Source: Variovorax sp. PMC12 (GTDB lineage: Bacteria; Pseudomonadota; Gammaproteobacteria; Burkholderiales; Burkholderiaceae_C). Taken from it: a stretch of DNA of 64,000 nt. A model generated the notes under the pieces. That model did not search any database. It was not told where the DNA came from and saw nothing but the letters and a program-made list of their open reading frames with translations. The stretch lies in the NCBI RefSeq assembly GCF_003019815.1, contig NZ_CP027774.1:806001-870000 (forward strand). The letters are read 5' to 3'. This document shows, in pieces, positions 9,025-17,431 of the stretch (position 1 is its first letter; each line of letters starts with the position of its first letter). A program made the position numbers and the translations under genes.

Positions 9025-10992
9025 TCATGCCCTGGCGATCGGCAACGTCACGGTGAATACACTGCCATGCCCCTGCGTGCTGCTGACTGCAACGGTGCCA
9101 CCGTGCCGCTCCACGACCGTCTTGACCAGGCGCAACCCCAGCCCGTGCCCTCTTGCGGCGTCTGATTTCGTATCGCTTGTGCCGAACTGGCTGTAGCGGT
9201 CGAACAGATAGGGCAGCGCCGAAGACGGAATGCCTCCGCCCTGGTCGCTGACCGTCACCACGGCCGCGGCATCCCCTGCGGTACAGGCCAGGCCGAGCTC
9301 GGTCCGGCTGCCGGCCGCGCTGTACTTGATGGCGTTTTCCATCAGATTGAAGAACGCCCGTCCCAGCAGGCGCGGCTCCATGAGGAGCCAGCATGCGGAG
9401 TCTTCGCTCGCGTCGTTGTCGGGCAGGCTCAGCCGCAGTTCGATGCCGCGGTCTTTTGCAAGCGGCCACGCGCGTTCGAAAACTTCGATCAGCAGTTGCG
9501 CCAGGTCGACCTCTTCGCAGACATAGCGCTCGCCCTCCGCGCGCAGCTGCAGCACGAAGTCGTCTGCCAGCCAGAGCGTGGTCTGCACCTGAAGCTCGAT
9601 GCGCTCGTACAGCATCGCGCTGGCGGGCGTGAGCGGCGGCTGCGTGCGCAGCAAGGCCAACACGGCGGACTGCGGCGCTCGCAGGTCGTGCGACAGCAAC
9701 TGCAGGGCCTCGGTGCGTTGGCGCTGGGCCTGCTTCTCCGCCTGGAAGCCGCGGTCCAGCGCATCGACCACGTTCTGCCATCCATCGCGCGACGGCTTGG
9801 ACGGCGCCGGTTGCATCGCGTCGGCGCGCTTGTACAAATCCGCCAGCAGCACCATCAGGCGTCGCCAGCTCCAGAGCACATAGCCGAGCAGCGAACCCGC
9901 CAGGCAGATGCTTACCGGAAACCACAGATGACCGCCCAACTGCAGGGCGGTCGTGGTCGCGAGGCTTGCCAGCAAAAACACCGGAAGGCCCAGCAGGGAT
10001 GTCTGCGGCCCCGAGCGCCAGAGCCACGTCATCCAGCCGAGCAGTGCCAGCGCCGTGACGAGGGTCTGAACCCGAACGCTGACCGGCGCAATCAGCTGTC
10101 CGCGCAGAAGGCCGTCCAGTGCGGCAGCACCTATTTCCACGCCCGGCATGAGTCCGGAGCCGCCGGAGACGGTGGTCGGGTGCTGGTCTCCGAGGCCGGT
10201 TGCGGTCAACCCGACCAGGATGGTCTTTCCCCGGAGCATGGCATCGGGCACCTCGCCGCTCAGCACGCTGGCGTAAGGCACCGACCGGTAGTGCCCCGGT
10301 GGGCCCGAGAACGGAATCAGCATGCGAGAAGTGCGCGACCAGCCCGTGCCGTCCGGCGGTGCGTCGACGCCGCTTTTCGGCACGTCGACGCCGCTGGCCC
10401 GCGCGAGCGCGACGGATAGCGAAGGCCAGCGTTGCTCGCGGATGCCTTCCTGCATGTAGAGACTTCGCACCACGTTGTCGCGGTCCACCTCCACGTGGAT
10501 GTGGCCCAGCCCGGTCACCGCGCTCTCGATCAGGGGCAAGGGGTACAGCACCTCGGGCGCGCGCCCTTTCACCAGTGGCGAATGAAGGCTCACCGGAAGG
10601 AACACCGGGCACACGTCGCGCAGCGCTGAAAACGCACGCGCGAGCCCGGCGTCGGATGCAGGACTGCGGGCGGGCTCGCTGAAGATGATGTCGAACGCCA
10701 CCGCACGCGGCCTGGCCGCGGCCAGCCGCTGCAAGAGCCTGGTGTGCACATCGCGGGGCCAGGGCCAGCGGCCCAGTGCCCGCAGGCTGGCGTTGTCGAT
10801 CGCAATGATCAGGATGTCGTCGCGCGTGGGTTGTATGTCGGCGCGCACCAGCGCGTCATAGAGCATCAGGTCGAAGCGCTCCAGCATGTTGGTGCGCTGC
10901 ATGAGCAGCGCAAAGCCCAGCACCACGATCAAGCACATGAGCCACTCCTGGCGCAGGCGACGCAATGTGGAACGTGCGGCCGCTGCAGGCAT
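9025..10992 (-). CDS. CHASE2-domain sensor histidine kinase
   Basis: A 655-residue membrane sensor kinase. Order: one N-terminal span (about 19-31), a periplasmic CHASE2 domain (about 35-305, with DILIIAIDNASL, RWPWPRDVHTRLL and GKTILVGLTATGLGD), three closely spaced spans (about 308-378), then HisKA with phospho-acceptor H435 in LLSHDLRAP and an HATPase domain (N box NLMENAIKYS, G1 DQGGGI, G2 GHGLGLRL). The ATG at 10992 overlaps the stop of the FecR/LysM gene (TGATG), implying coupled translation. With the response regulator two genes upstream it forms a two-component system. The signal is unknown; CHASE2 domains are extracytoplasmic ligand sensors. Confidence 0.88.
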   Translation of the reverse strand: MPAAAARSTLRRLRQEWLMCLIVVLGFALLMQRTNMLERFDLMLYDALVRADIQPTRDDILIIAIDNASLRALGRWPWPRDVHTRLLQRLAAARPRAVAFDIIFSEPARSPASDAGLARAFSALRDVCPVFLPVSLHSPLVKGRAPEVLYPLPLIESAVTGLGHIHVEVDRDNVVRSLYMQEGIREQRWPSLSVALARASGVDVPKSGVDAPPDGTGWSRTSRMLIPFSGPPGHYRSVPYASVLSGEVPDAMLRGKTILVGLTATGLGDQHPTTVSGGSGLMPGVEIGAAALDGLLRGQLIAPVSVRVQTLVTALALLGWMTWLWRSGPQTSLLGLPVFLLASLATTTALQLGGHLWFPVSICLAGSLLGYVLWSWRRLMVLLADLYKRADAMQPAPSKPSRDGWQNVVDALDRGFQAEKQAQRQRTEALQLLSHDLRAPQSAVLALLRTQPPLTPASAMLYERIELQVQTTLWLADDFVLQLRAEGERYVCEEVDLAQLLIEVFERAWPLAKDRGIELRLSLPDNDASEDSACWLLMEPRLLGRAFFNLMENAIKYSAAGSRTELGLACTAGDAAAVVTVSDQGGGIPSSALPYLFDRYSQFGTSDTKSDAARGHGLGLRLVKTVVERHGGTVAVSSTQGHGSVFTVTLPIARA

Positions 10993-12335
10993 CAGCGTGC
11001 GCCCTCCACCCACAAGGGCAGTGTCGGCCCGAAGCTCACGCTGCGCTGGCCCTGCGCGACGACTGCGGCGCAGGCGCGCCAGTAGTACTGGCCCGGCGGC
11101 AGCGCGGCCACGCGCACGGCGTGGGCCTGGAGACCATCGGCTCTGACGATCATGCGCGAAAAGGCCGGGTCCTCGGCAATCTCCAAGCAGTGCAAGGCAC
11201 GGGGTACCGGCTCCCATTCGAATTCGATGGCGCCGGCCCTGGCCAGCCAGCGAGCGCTGCCGCCGGCCGGCGACTGTGGTGCGACACCCCTGGAGAAGCT
11301 GCCGACGGCCGCGCGTCCCTCGACGCCGTCAGAGTTCACGGCTGCGACGCGCGAGAAGTAGCTGCCCGGCGCGATGCCTTCGAACAGCGCAAGTTCACGC
11401 CCGCCCGTACGCGCGGTGCGCTGTTCGGCCACGAGGTCCAGGAAGAGCGCGTCGCGCGCGATCTGGGCGCGATAGCCGCTGGCTCCGTCCACCTCGTGCC
11501 AGGCGAGCAGCACGCCCGGCTGGTTCTGCGGTTCCCCCGCGCCGGACAACTCTGGCGCCGGCAGGAGCGGCGTGGCGGCCGCGGTCGGGCGATGGCCTCC
11601 CACTACCGCGCCTTCGAGTTCGGAAACGAAGATCTCCGGAAGGCCGCCGGTCTGCACCACCACGCGGCTTTCGAGCACGCTTACAGCCACCTCGTCTTTT
11701 TCTGTCACGCTAACGCGGAAACGGGTGCCCCGGACACCCACGGTTGCGATGCGCGTGCGCACTTGGAACACGTCGCGGCCCGAGGGGTGGGCCTGTGGCG
11801 GCACGCGTGACTCGACTTCGCCTGCCTGCAGGTCCAGCAGGGCGCCCCGCTGGCCTGATGGCATCGCAAAGCGCAGCAGCCTTACCGACGAATTCGATGG
11901 CAGCGTGCAGAGCGAACCGTCGGGCAGGCGCAGCGTGACGAAGCCGTCCGGGCCCGTAGTCACCAGCGCGCCTTTGGCGACGCGCATCGCGGCCATGGCG
12001 TCGCCTGTGCCTCTTTCGCCGCCGTGTTCCGACACCCGCACATCGCCGCTCGCCGCGACCACCACGGCATCCGCGCCACCCTCGGCAAATTGCAGCACCG
12101 TGCCGATCTGCAATTGCCGCGGCTCGCCCACGCCGTTGCTGTCCCGCACCGCGGGCCAGAGTTGCGCGCGGCCCAGGTGCGTGCGCGCAATCTCCCAGAG
12201 CGTTTCGCCAGCACGCACCACATGCGGCGCCAGCCGGGGCGCTGCATCTAGCCCGGCATCAGGCGCCGGAGGCTCGGCCTGCGCCGACAGCGTGCCCGCA
12301 AGCCCTGCGAGCAACCACCACCAGCGCGCCGTCAT
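10992..12335 (-). CDS. LysM and FecR-domain periplasmic protein
   Basis: A 447-residue exported protein. Signal peptide MTARWWWLLAGLAGTLSAQA; LysM peptidoglycan-binding domain at about residues 38-85 (HVVRAGETLWEIARTHLG, then LQIGTVLQF); FecR domain at about 125-230 (TLRLPDGSLCTLPSNSSV, TVGVRGTRFRVSV); then two fibronectin-III-like segments (LLAWHEVDGASGYRAQIA and the FEWEPVPRALHCLEIAED region). The ATG at 12335 overlaps the response-regulator stop (TGATG), and its own stop overlaps the kinase start. It probably sits in the periplasm bound to the wall and feeds information to the CHASE2 kinase; that role is inferred from the conserved trio arrangement. Confidence 0.85.
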   Translation of the reverse strand: MTARWWWLLAGLAGTLSAQAEPPAPDAGLDAAPRLAPHVVRAGETLWEIARTHLGRAQLWPAVRDSNGVGEPRQLQIGTVLQFAEGGADAVVVAASGDVRVSEHGGERGTGDAMAAMRVAKGALVTTGPDGFVTLRLPDGSLCTLPSNSSVRLLRFAMPSGQRGALLDLQAGEVESRVPPQAHPSGRDVFQVRTRIATVGVRGTRFRVSVTEKDEVAVSVLESRVVVQTGGLPEIFVSELEGAVVGGHRPTAAATPLLPAPELSGAGEPQNQPGVLLAWHEVDGASGYRAQIARDALFLDLVAEQRTARTGGRELALFEGIAPGSYFSRVAAVNSDGVEGRAAVGSFSRGVAPQSPAGGSARWLARAGAIEFEWEPVPRALHCLEIAEDPAFSRMIVRADGLQAHAVRVAALPPGQYYWRACAAVVAQGQRSVSFGPTLPLWVEGAR

Positions 12336-13087
12336 TCGAGGCGATCCAGACGGTAGCCGAATCCATAGAGCGCCTGCAACTGGAAGCCCTTGGCGATCGT
12401 CAGGCCCAGGCGGGTCCTGACGCGCGATACGTGCGTGTCGATGGTGCGCGAAGCGGCCTGGCCCGACCACAGCAACTGATTCAGATGCTCGCGCGACAGC
12501 GGTTCGCCCAGATGGCGAAACAGCAGCCGCGCGACTTCGAACTCCCTGAGCGGCACGCGGAACTCTTCGCTGCCGTTGCGAATGATCTGGCCCGCCGAGC
12601 TGAAATGCCAGCCCTCGATTTCCTCACCGTCGAACTCGATCGTGCGCGGCTTCGCGTTGCGCAGAAGCACCTGGATGCGCGCGAGCAGCTCGAAGGGACG
12701 CCAGGGCTTCACCAGGTAGTCGTTGGCGCCGCCGTTGAGCGCCTGAACGATTTCGAACTCCCCGTCGCGCGCCGTCAGCATCAGCACCGGCACGCTCAGG
12801 CGCAGGTCGTCGCGGATGCGCCGGAGCACTGTGTAGCCGGGCAGGTCGGGCACGTTCCAGTCGAGGATGAAGATGTCCACGCTCTCGCGGCGAAGCATTT
12901 CCAGGAATGCTTCGCCGCGCTTCTGGTGGATGACGTCATGGCCATTGTTCTTCAGCAGTTCGATGACGGCCTGCGCCTCGGCCGGCGAGTCTTCGAGCAG
13001 CGCGATGCGCGCGCACACGGCAGACACCTTGCTCGACGTGTACGTCACGGCCGGGCCGCGAATCAGCCCGCTCATGTCAGGTTGCAT
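12332..13087 (-). CDS. OmpR/PhoB-family response regulator
   Basis: A 251-residue two-component response regulator. The receiver domain starts near residue 25 with the acidic pair in LLEDS, phospho-acceptor D76 in FILDWNVP and the conserved lysine in DYLVKPW. The C-terminal winged helix (RVPLREFEVARLLFRHLG to TIDTHVSRVRTRLGL, GFGYRLDRLE) is OmpR-like. The first ~24 residues are dispensable-looking, so a later start is possible. It is cognate to the CHASE2 kinase by operon position. It lies 11 bp after the OmpA-like lipoprotein gene and may control this whole envelope operon. Confidence 0.87.
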   Translation of the reverse strand: MQPDMSGLIRGPAVTYTSSKVSAVCARIALLEDSPAEAQAVIELLKNNGHDVIHQKRGEAFLEMLRRESVDIFILDWNVPDLPGYTVLRRIRDDLRLSVPVLMLTARDGEFEIVQALNGGANDYLVKPWRPFELLARIQVLLRNAKPRTIEFDGEEIEGWHFSSAGQIIRNGSEEFRVPLREFEVARLLFRHLGEPLSREHLNQLLWSGQAASRTIDTHVSRVRTRLGLTIAKGFQLQALYGFGYRLDRLE

Positions 13088-13098
13088 CTTCTGGACAC

Positions 13099-13947
13099 CT
13101 ACTGCTCGCCTGCAATTTCAAGTTCGACACGCCGGTTGGGCTGCAGGCACGCAACCAGCTCGCTTCGCGGCAGGCTGTCAGCACACTGCTTCACCGGCTG
13201 CGTCTTGCCGACACCGAAGGAACGCAGCGCATTTTGCGGCAAGCCGCGCGCCACCAGGTAGTCACGCACCGTGGCCGCGCGGGCGATGGACAGCGCCTGG
13301 TTGTAGGCATCGCCGCCCAGGCGATCCGTGTGGCCGATGACAGTGACGGTGTCGAAGCGCTTGTATTGTCCTTTCAGTTGCTCTGCCAGCGCGTCGAGTT
13401 GCCTGCGGCCTTCGGGCAGGATGTCGTTGGCGCCCGATCTGTCGAAGGCGAACAGGGCATCGGCCGCGAGCTTGAAGCGCTGCGTGGCGGTCGCGGGAGC
13501 GGGGCGCACCACTTCGGTGACGCGGGGCGCCAGATAGTCGGCGCAGGCAGGATCCTTCCAGTACATCGCGTTGGATACGCCGTCCTTGAAGACCACCTTG
13601 TACTGGCAGGTGGCGAACTCGTCGCCCCTGCCGGTGCGCAGGTTGAACACGTAGTCCCACGCGTTTGGCCCGAACAGCCCTTCGGAGAAGTGCGGATAGC
13701 TGATGAGTTCGCGGACCTGGTTTTTCGTCATGCCACGGCCGATGCGACGCAACTGCTCCACGTCGACGAAAGTGCCGCCCTTGAGCCATGCGCTGTCCAC
13801 GGCGGGGAAACTGACCTGCTCTTTGTCAGGCGAGCCGGCCTGCGCCTGATTGGCCGCCTCGACGGTGGAACCTGTGGCTGCACAACCGGTGAGTGCAAGC
13901 ACGACGCAGGCCAGCGCGAGAGAAGCGAAGGAGGTTTGGTTTTTCAT
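13099..13947 (-). CDS. OmpA-family outer-membrane lipoprotein with BamE-like domain
   Basis: A 282-residue lipoprotein: signal peptide with lipobox LTGC (Cys about 22), then a BamE/SmpA-like domain (about 60-130, with RIGRGMTKNQVRELISYPH and the WDYVFNLRTG strand), and a C-terminal OmpA/MotB peptidoglycan-binding domain (about 165-278, VTVIGHTDRLGGDAYNQAL, LSIARAATVRDYL, QPNRRVELEI). It would tether the outer membrane to the wall. The adhesin gene ends 24 bp upstream and the response regulator starts 11 bp downstream, so all are likely co-transcribed. Two extra Cys (CADSLP, ACLQPNRR) in the OmpA domain could form a disulfide. Confidence 0.86.
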   Translation of the reverse strand: MKNQTSFASLALACVVLALTGCAATGSTVEAANQAQAGSPDKEQVSFPAVDSAWLKGGTFVDVEQLRRIGRGMTKNQVRELISYPHFSEGLFGPNAWDYVFNLRTGRGDEFATCQYKVVFKDGVSNAMYWKDPACADYLAPRVTEVVRPAPATATQRFKLAADALFAFDRSGANDILPEGRRQLDALAEQLKGQYKRFDTVTVIGHTDRLGGDAYNQALSIARAATVRDYLVARGLPQNALRSFGVGKTQPVKQCADSLPRSELVACLQPNRRVELEIAGEQ

Positions 13948-13971
13948 TTGGGTTTTCCAGTCGCGAAGCGG

Positions 13972-16248
13972 TCAGTCGAAGGAGAAGCCGAAGCCCACGC
14001 GCACGATGGCCTTGCCGCCGCCGCTGCCCCAGCCCACACCGGCATGCAGCGTGGTCTGGCCGTTGTCGGAGCGCTTGAGAATGTTGAAGCCGATACCGCT
14101 TTCGCCGTTGTAGCCGGCGACCGCGCCACTCACGTGGTAACGCCCGGGCTCCACCGGCGTGACGACCGCCATGGCGGCTGAGGCCGCGATGCCGCCCGAA
14201 AGCATTTTTGTGTTCCTGTTGACCTGGTCGCTCAGCGCGTTCACGCGGTTGTTGATGCCAGCCGCCGTGCTGTTGAGTTGCTGCACATTGACCGCGTCGT
14301 TGGGCGCCACGCCATTGGCCACGTTGTGAACCGCCACGGGGGCCGTGGTGTTGCTGCCGCCCATGGTCACGCTGTTGTAGTTGGTGGAGCCGTCCGCGTT
14401 GGTGTCGTACTTGACGGTCGACTGGTCGATGACGGCCACGGTCCCCTGCACCGCCTTGAGTTGCGACACGTTCACCGCGTCGCTGTTGGCGGTGCCGGCC
14501 GCCACGCCCGTGATCTGGCGGTACTGGCCGCCGGCGGCATCGCCGACCGACACGGCTGCCTGCGTGCTGGTGGTGGCGCCGATGGCCGCGCGCTGCGCGT
14601 CGGTGGCCGTGGCGGGCACATAACCGGTCAGCCCGGCCGCGGTCGATGCCGTGGAGCCTGCGCCGAGGGCAACGCCGCCCGGCTGGGCCACGCTGCTGCC
14701 CGTGCCGATGGCCACGCCGCCCGTCGCGCTTTGCTGCACGACTGCGCCGTTGCCGATGCCGACACCGCTGTCGCCGTTGACGACGGTCCGGGGTCCCACC
14801 GCCACCGACTCGGCACCGACGGCCAGCGAATCGGCCGCGCTCGATTTGGCGTGGAAGTACTGGATCGGCGTGACGGCGAAAGACTGCAGCGCGCCCGTGA
14901 GCTGGCGCACCGTGACGGCGTCCTGCGCCTGCGTGCCGTCGGCCACGTTGGTGATCTGGCGGTAGCTCGTGGCGTTGCCCACCGAGACAGCGCCGAGCAG
15001 GGTGCGGTCGGTCGTGTTGTAGCTGACCAGCGCGCTGCCGGCCGGAATGCTGCCGGTGGTGGGCGCGACGGCGCGGTCCGCCGTGCTGCCCGAGCCCAGT
15101 GCCACCGACCCGTCCGTGCTCGCGGAACTCAGCGAACCCAGCGCCAGGCTCCGGCTGCCGGCCGAAACAGCGCCGGAGCCGTAGGCCGCGGAAAGCAGGC
15201 CCGTGGCCTGTGTGTCGAGCGTCGTCGTGGTTGCGGAAGGGAAACCGATACCGGGGACATACGCGTCTTCGCGCGGAACCCCGTCGACCAGATAGACGCG
15301 GCTGCCGGTGGCCGTGGCGTAGTTGCCCGTTGCCGCCGAATTGCTGCCGATGGCTGTGGCGGCGGTGCCGGAGGCCGTCGAATTGGCACCCAGCGAAGTC
15401 GTGCGGACATTGCCCGCATTCGCCTGGCGGCCCATGCTGATGGCGTAGTCGTTGGTGGCCACCGCGCTCTGGCCCAAGGCCACGGTCGAGAAAGCGCTGG
15501 AGGTCGTGGCATCGCCGATGGCCACGGCACCGTTACCCGCGGAATTCGATGCGAAGCCGATGGCGATGCCAAGCCGCACCGATGCGGTGCCGCCGATGGC
15601 AATGGTGTTCTGCGCCAAAGATTGCGCGCCCATGCCGATGGCCACGAGCCCGCCGTTGCTGGCGTTTGCACCCTGGCCCACAGCCACGCTGTTGTTACTC
15701 GCGGCGTTCGCGCCGAGGCCGACTGCAACCGCGCTGGCGCCGGAAGCCGCTGCGTTGGGGCCGACCGCAATGGCGTTCGCGCCCGTTGCACCCGAGTTCG
15801 ACAACGTCGAGTTGCCGACCAACGTGGAATTGGTGTGGAAATACGGCGTTTCGTCCGCACTGACCCACTGGCCGCCCTTCCAGACCGCCAAGCCCTGCTG
15901 GAGACCGTTGACTCCGTTGCCGGCCGTGGTGTTGAAGACCACCATGCCATCGACCGGTTGGTTGCCGCTCAGGCCCCAGACGGTGCGGTCGGTGAGTGCG
16001 ATGCGGGTTACCAGGAGGCCGCGGTTGGTGCTCTCGAGTTCCAGCACCGAGCCTGGATTGATCGAGACCGGGTTTTCGCCAATCTTGACCTGGGCGTGCG
16101 CCGCACATGCTGTCCCCAGCAGCAGCAGAACCGACATCCGGACCGCCGTGAGCCTTGCGGGCCGGCTGCTTTGTGGGCGGAAACTCCTTCGTTTGGCGGG
16201 CGGGACTTGTACGGCAACGGACTCCGCGGGCCGGTCGGAAATGCGCAT
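13972..16248 (-). CDS. YadA-like trimeric autotransporter adhesin
   Basis: A 758-residue surface adhesin. After an Arg-rich leader of about 37 residues comes a signal core (MSVLLLLGTACAAHAQ). Residues ~55-125 form a cap with LELESTNRGLLVTRIALTD and a VWKGGQWVSADE end. The passenger carries many YadA-head repeats of the form AxAxGxxAxAxGxxSVAxG (about 140-560) and stalk/neck segments (YRQITNVADGTQAQDAV, YRQITGVAAGTANSDAV, NAVNVQQL-like). The C-terminal ~60 residues are the YadA anchor (GRYHVSGAVAGYNGESGIG to the terminal aromatic FGFSFD), which forms the outer-membrane trimeric barrel. Start supported by GAGGAA at 16254-16259. It heads the five-gene envelope operon. Confidence 0.9.
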   Translation of the reverse strand: MRISDRPAESVAVQVPPAKRRSFRPQSSRPARLTAVRMSVLLLLGTACAAHAQVKIGENPVSINPGSVLELESTNRGLLVTRIALTDRTVWGLSGNQPVDGMVVFNTTAGNGVNGLQQGLAVWKGGQWVSADETPYFHTNSTLVGNSTLSNSGATGANAIAVGPNAAASGASAVAVGLGANAASNNSVAVGQGANASNGGLVAIGMGAQSLAQNTIAIGGTASVRLGIAIGFASNSAGNGAVAIGDATTSSAFSTVALGQSAVATNDYAISMGRQANAGNVRTTSLGANSTASGTAATAIGSNSAATGNYATATGSRVYLVDGVPREDAYVPGIGFPSATTTTLDTQATGLLSAAYGSGAVSAGSRSLALGSLSSASTDGSVALGSGSTADRAVAPTTGSIPAGSALVSYNTTDRTLLGAVSVGNATSYRQITNVADGTQAQDAVTVRQLTGALQSFAVTPIQYFHAKSSAADSLAVGAESVAVGPRTVVNGDSGVGIGNGAVVQQSATGGVAIGTGSSVAQPGGVALGAGSTASTAAGLTGYVPATATDAQRAAIGATTSTQAAVSVGDAAGGQYRQITGVAAGTANSDAVNVSQLKAVQGTVAVIDQSTVKYDTNADGSTNYNSVTMGGSNTTAPVAVHNVANGVAPNDAVNVQQLNSTAAGINNRVNALSDQVNRNTKMLSGGIAASAAMAVVTPVEPGRYHVSGAVAGYNGESGIGFNILKRSDNGQTTLHAGVGWGSGGGKAIVRVGFGFSFD

Positions 16249-16458
16249 GACTGCTTCCTCAAAATGTAAAAAAAGGTGAAAAGAGATTTTTTCGGTTCAC
16301 CTTGTTTCACGACAGTCACGTACACAGTTGTTAACTTTTTATTGATAACTAATGCTCAAAATTTGAGCTGCCGCTATATAAAAAGCATTGGTCTTCTCGA
16401 AGTTATTTGTCCTTTGGTACTAATAAATGCATTGCCCGCCCTGCAGGCCGCGAAAGCT
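16249..16458. promoter_or_regulatory. AT-rich control region upstream of adhesin operon, with odd-centred dyad
   Basis: This 210-bp gap between two minus-strand genes is much more AT-rich than its surroundings. It contains a perfect 7-bp dyad with a one-base centre, GCTCAAA-A-TTTGAGC at 16354-16368, and a CTATATAAAA run at about 16373-16382 which, read on the minus strand (TTTTATATAG), resembles a -10/UP-like element. The adhesin ribosome site is GAGGAA at the left end. The region is a plausible promoter/operator for the adhesin operon; exact elements are inferred. Confidence 0.45.
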
Positions 16459-17349
16459 TCAACAGCCCGAATTCTTCGCAGGCAGCAACGCCTCCAGCAC
16501 GAAACGCGTCGGGCCGCTGGTGTCCCTTTCACTGACTGCCAGGCCCAGTTGCCGCCACAGCGCCCGGCTCAGCGGGCGAACGGTGATGCGCGGATCACGC
16601 GCGGGCTCGTGTGATTCCTCGGGCAGCAAGGCCGCCCCGTAGCCGGCGGCGACCAGTGTCCTGATCGCGTCGTTGTAGTTGAGCTCGATGCGCGGGCGGC
16701 AGTGGACGCCGGCCGCGGAGAACCATTCCGCGGTCAGGCGGTAGAGGCGCGTGGAGGCGTCGTTCATGATCAGCGGACGCTGGGCCAGCCACCGCGGTGT
16801 CAGCCGCCTGGGTGCTTTCCAATCCGCCGGCAGAAAGGCGACCACGGCCTCGCGCCGCAGAGGCGTGACATGAACACCGCGCACGGGCGGCTGGGGCAGG
16901 GCCACGACCGCCAGGTCCAGGCTGCCCGCGGCGAGCCGGGCCATGCTGTCATTGGAAGTCAGCACCTGGACGTTCACTTCGATGCCCGGATGGTTGCGCG
17001 CAAGACGTTCGAGCGCGGGCGGCAGCAGGTGCGCGATGGCACCGGTCGAAGCGCCTACGCGCACGCGGCCGGTCTGGCCGGCGAGCTGGCGTCGAACGTC
17101 TTCCACCGCATCGTCCGCGTCCGCCAGAAGCCTTCGGGCGCGCGCAATGAACCGCTCCCCCAAAGCGGTCGCTTGCGCAGGCCCGCGCCCGCGAACGAGC
17201 AATTGGCCACCCAGGCGCGATTCCAGCTCCGCGATCTGCACGGTGACGGTGGGGGCCGCCAGGTGCAGTGCGCGGGCGGCATTGGCCAGGGATCCGAGGT
17301 CGGCAATGGCGACCAGGGTACGCAGGTGGTCAAGGCTCAGTTCCCGCAT
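16459..17349 (-). CDS. LysR-family transcriptional regulator, divergent from argC
   Basis: A 296-residue LysR-type regulator: N-terminal helix-turn-helix (about 16-40, GSLANAARALHLAAPTVTVQI) and effector domain with GRVRVGASTGAIAHLLPPAL and the ND(A)IRTLVAAGYGAALLPEES segment. It is divergent from the argC-like gene with an 82-bp gap that holds two dyads, so it likely regulates argC and itself. It has the normal length for the family. The inducer is unknown. Confidence 0.84.
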   Translation of the reverse strand: MRELSLDHLRTLVAIADLGSLANAARALHLAAPTVTVQIAELESRLGGQLLVRGRGPAQATALGERFIARARRLLADADDAVEDVRRQLAGQTGRVRVGASTGAIAHLLPPALERLARNHPGIEVNVQVLTSNDSMARLAAGSLDLAVVALPQPPVRGVHVTPLRREAVVAFLPADWKAPRRLTPRWLAQRPLIMNDASTRLYRLTAEWFSAAGVHCRPRIELNYNDAIRTLVAAGYGAALLPEESHEPARDPRITVRPLSRALWRQLGLAVSERDTSGPTRFVLEALLPAKNSGC

Positions 17350-17402
17350 GTTGCAGATTCAACTTTTCTTAATTTGGGGTTGCATATATTTAGCTGGAGC
17401 TA
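17350..17402. promoter_or_regulatory. Two dyads in LysR/argC divergent gap
   Basis: GTTG-N6-CAAC at 17350-17363 abuts the LysR start codon, and TAGCT-GG-AGCTA at 17391-17402 is a perfect 12-bp palindrome 29 bp before the argC ATG. The first is close to LysR half-site spacing, the second could be the activation or RNA-polymerase-proximal site. Both are candidate operators by position only. Confidence 0.4.
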
Positions 17403-17431
17403 TCTTGGACGCCTATCTACGATCGCGCTCC

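Noticed and set aside
14600..15800. Tandem repeats resembling a CRISPR array
   Set aside because: Repeats are coding, imperfect and in phase with YadA-head motifs; there are no constant repeats with unique spacers.
14278..16269. A 663-codon plus-strand open frame
   Set aside because: Antisense of the adhesin repeats; repeated Gly/Ala/Arg pattern follows from the adhesin's repeat codons.
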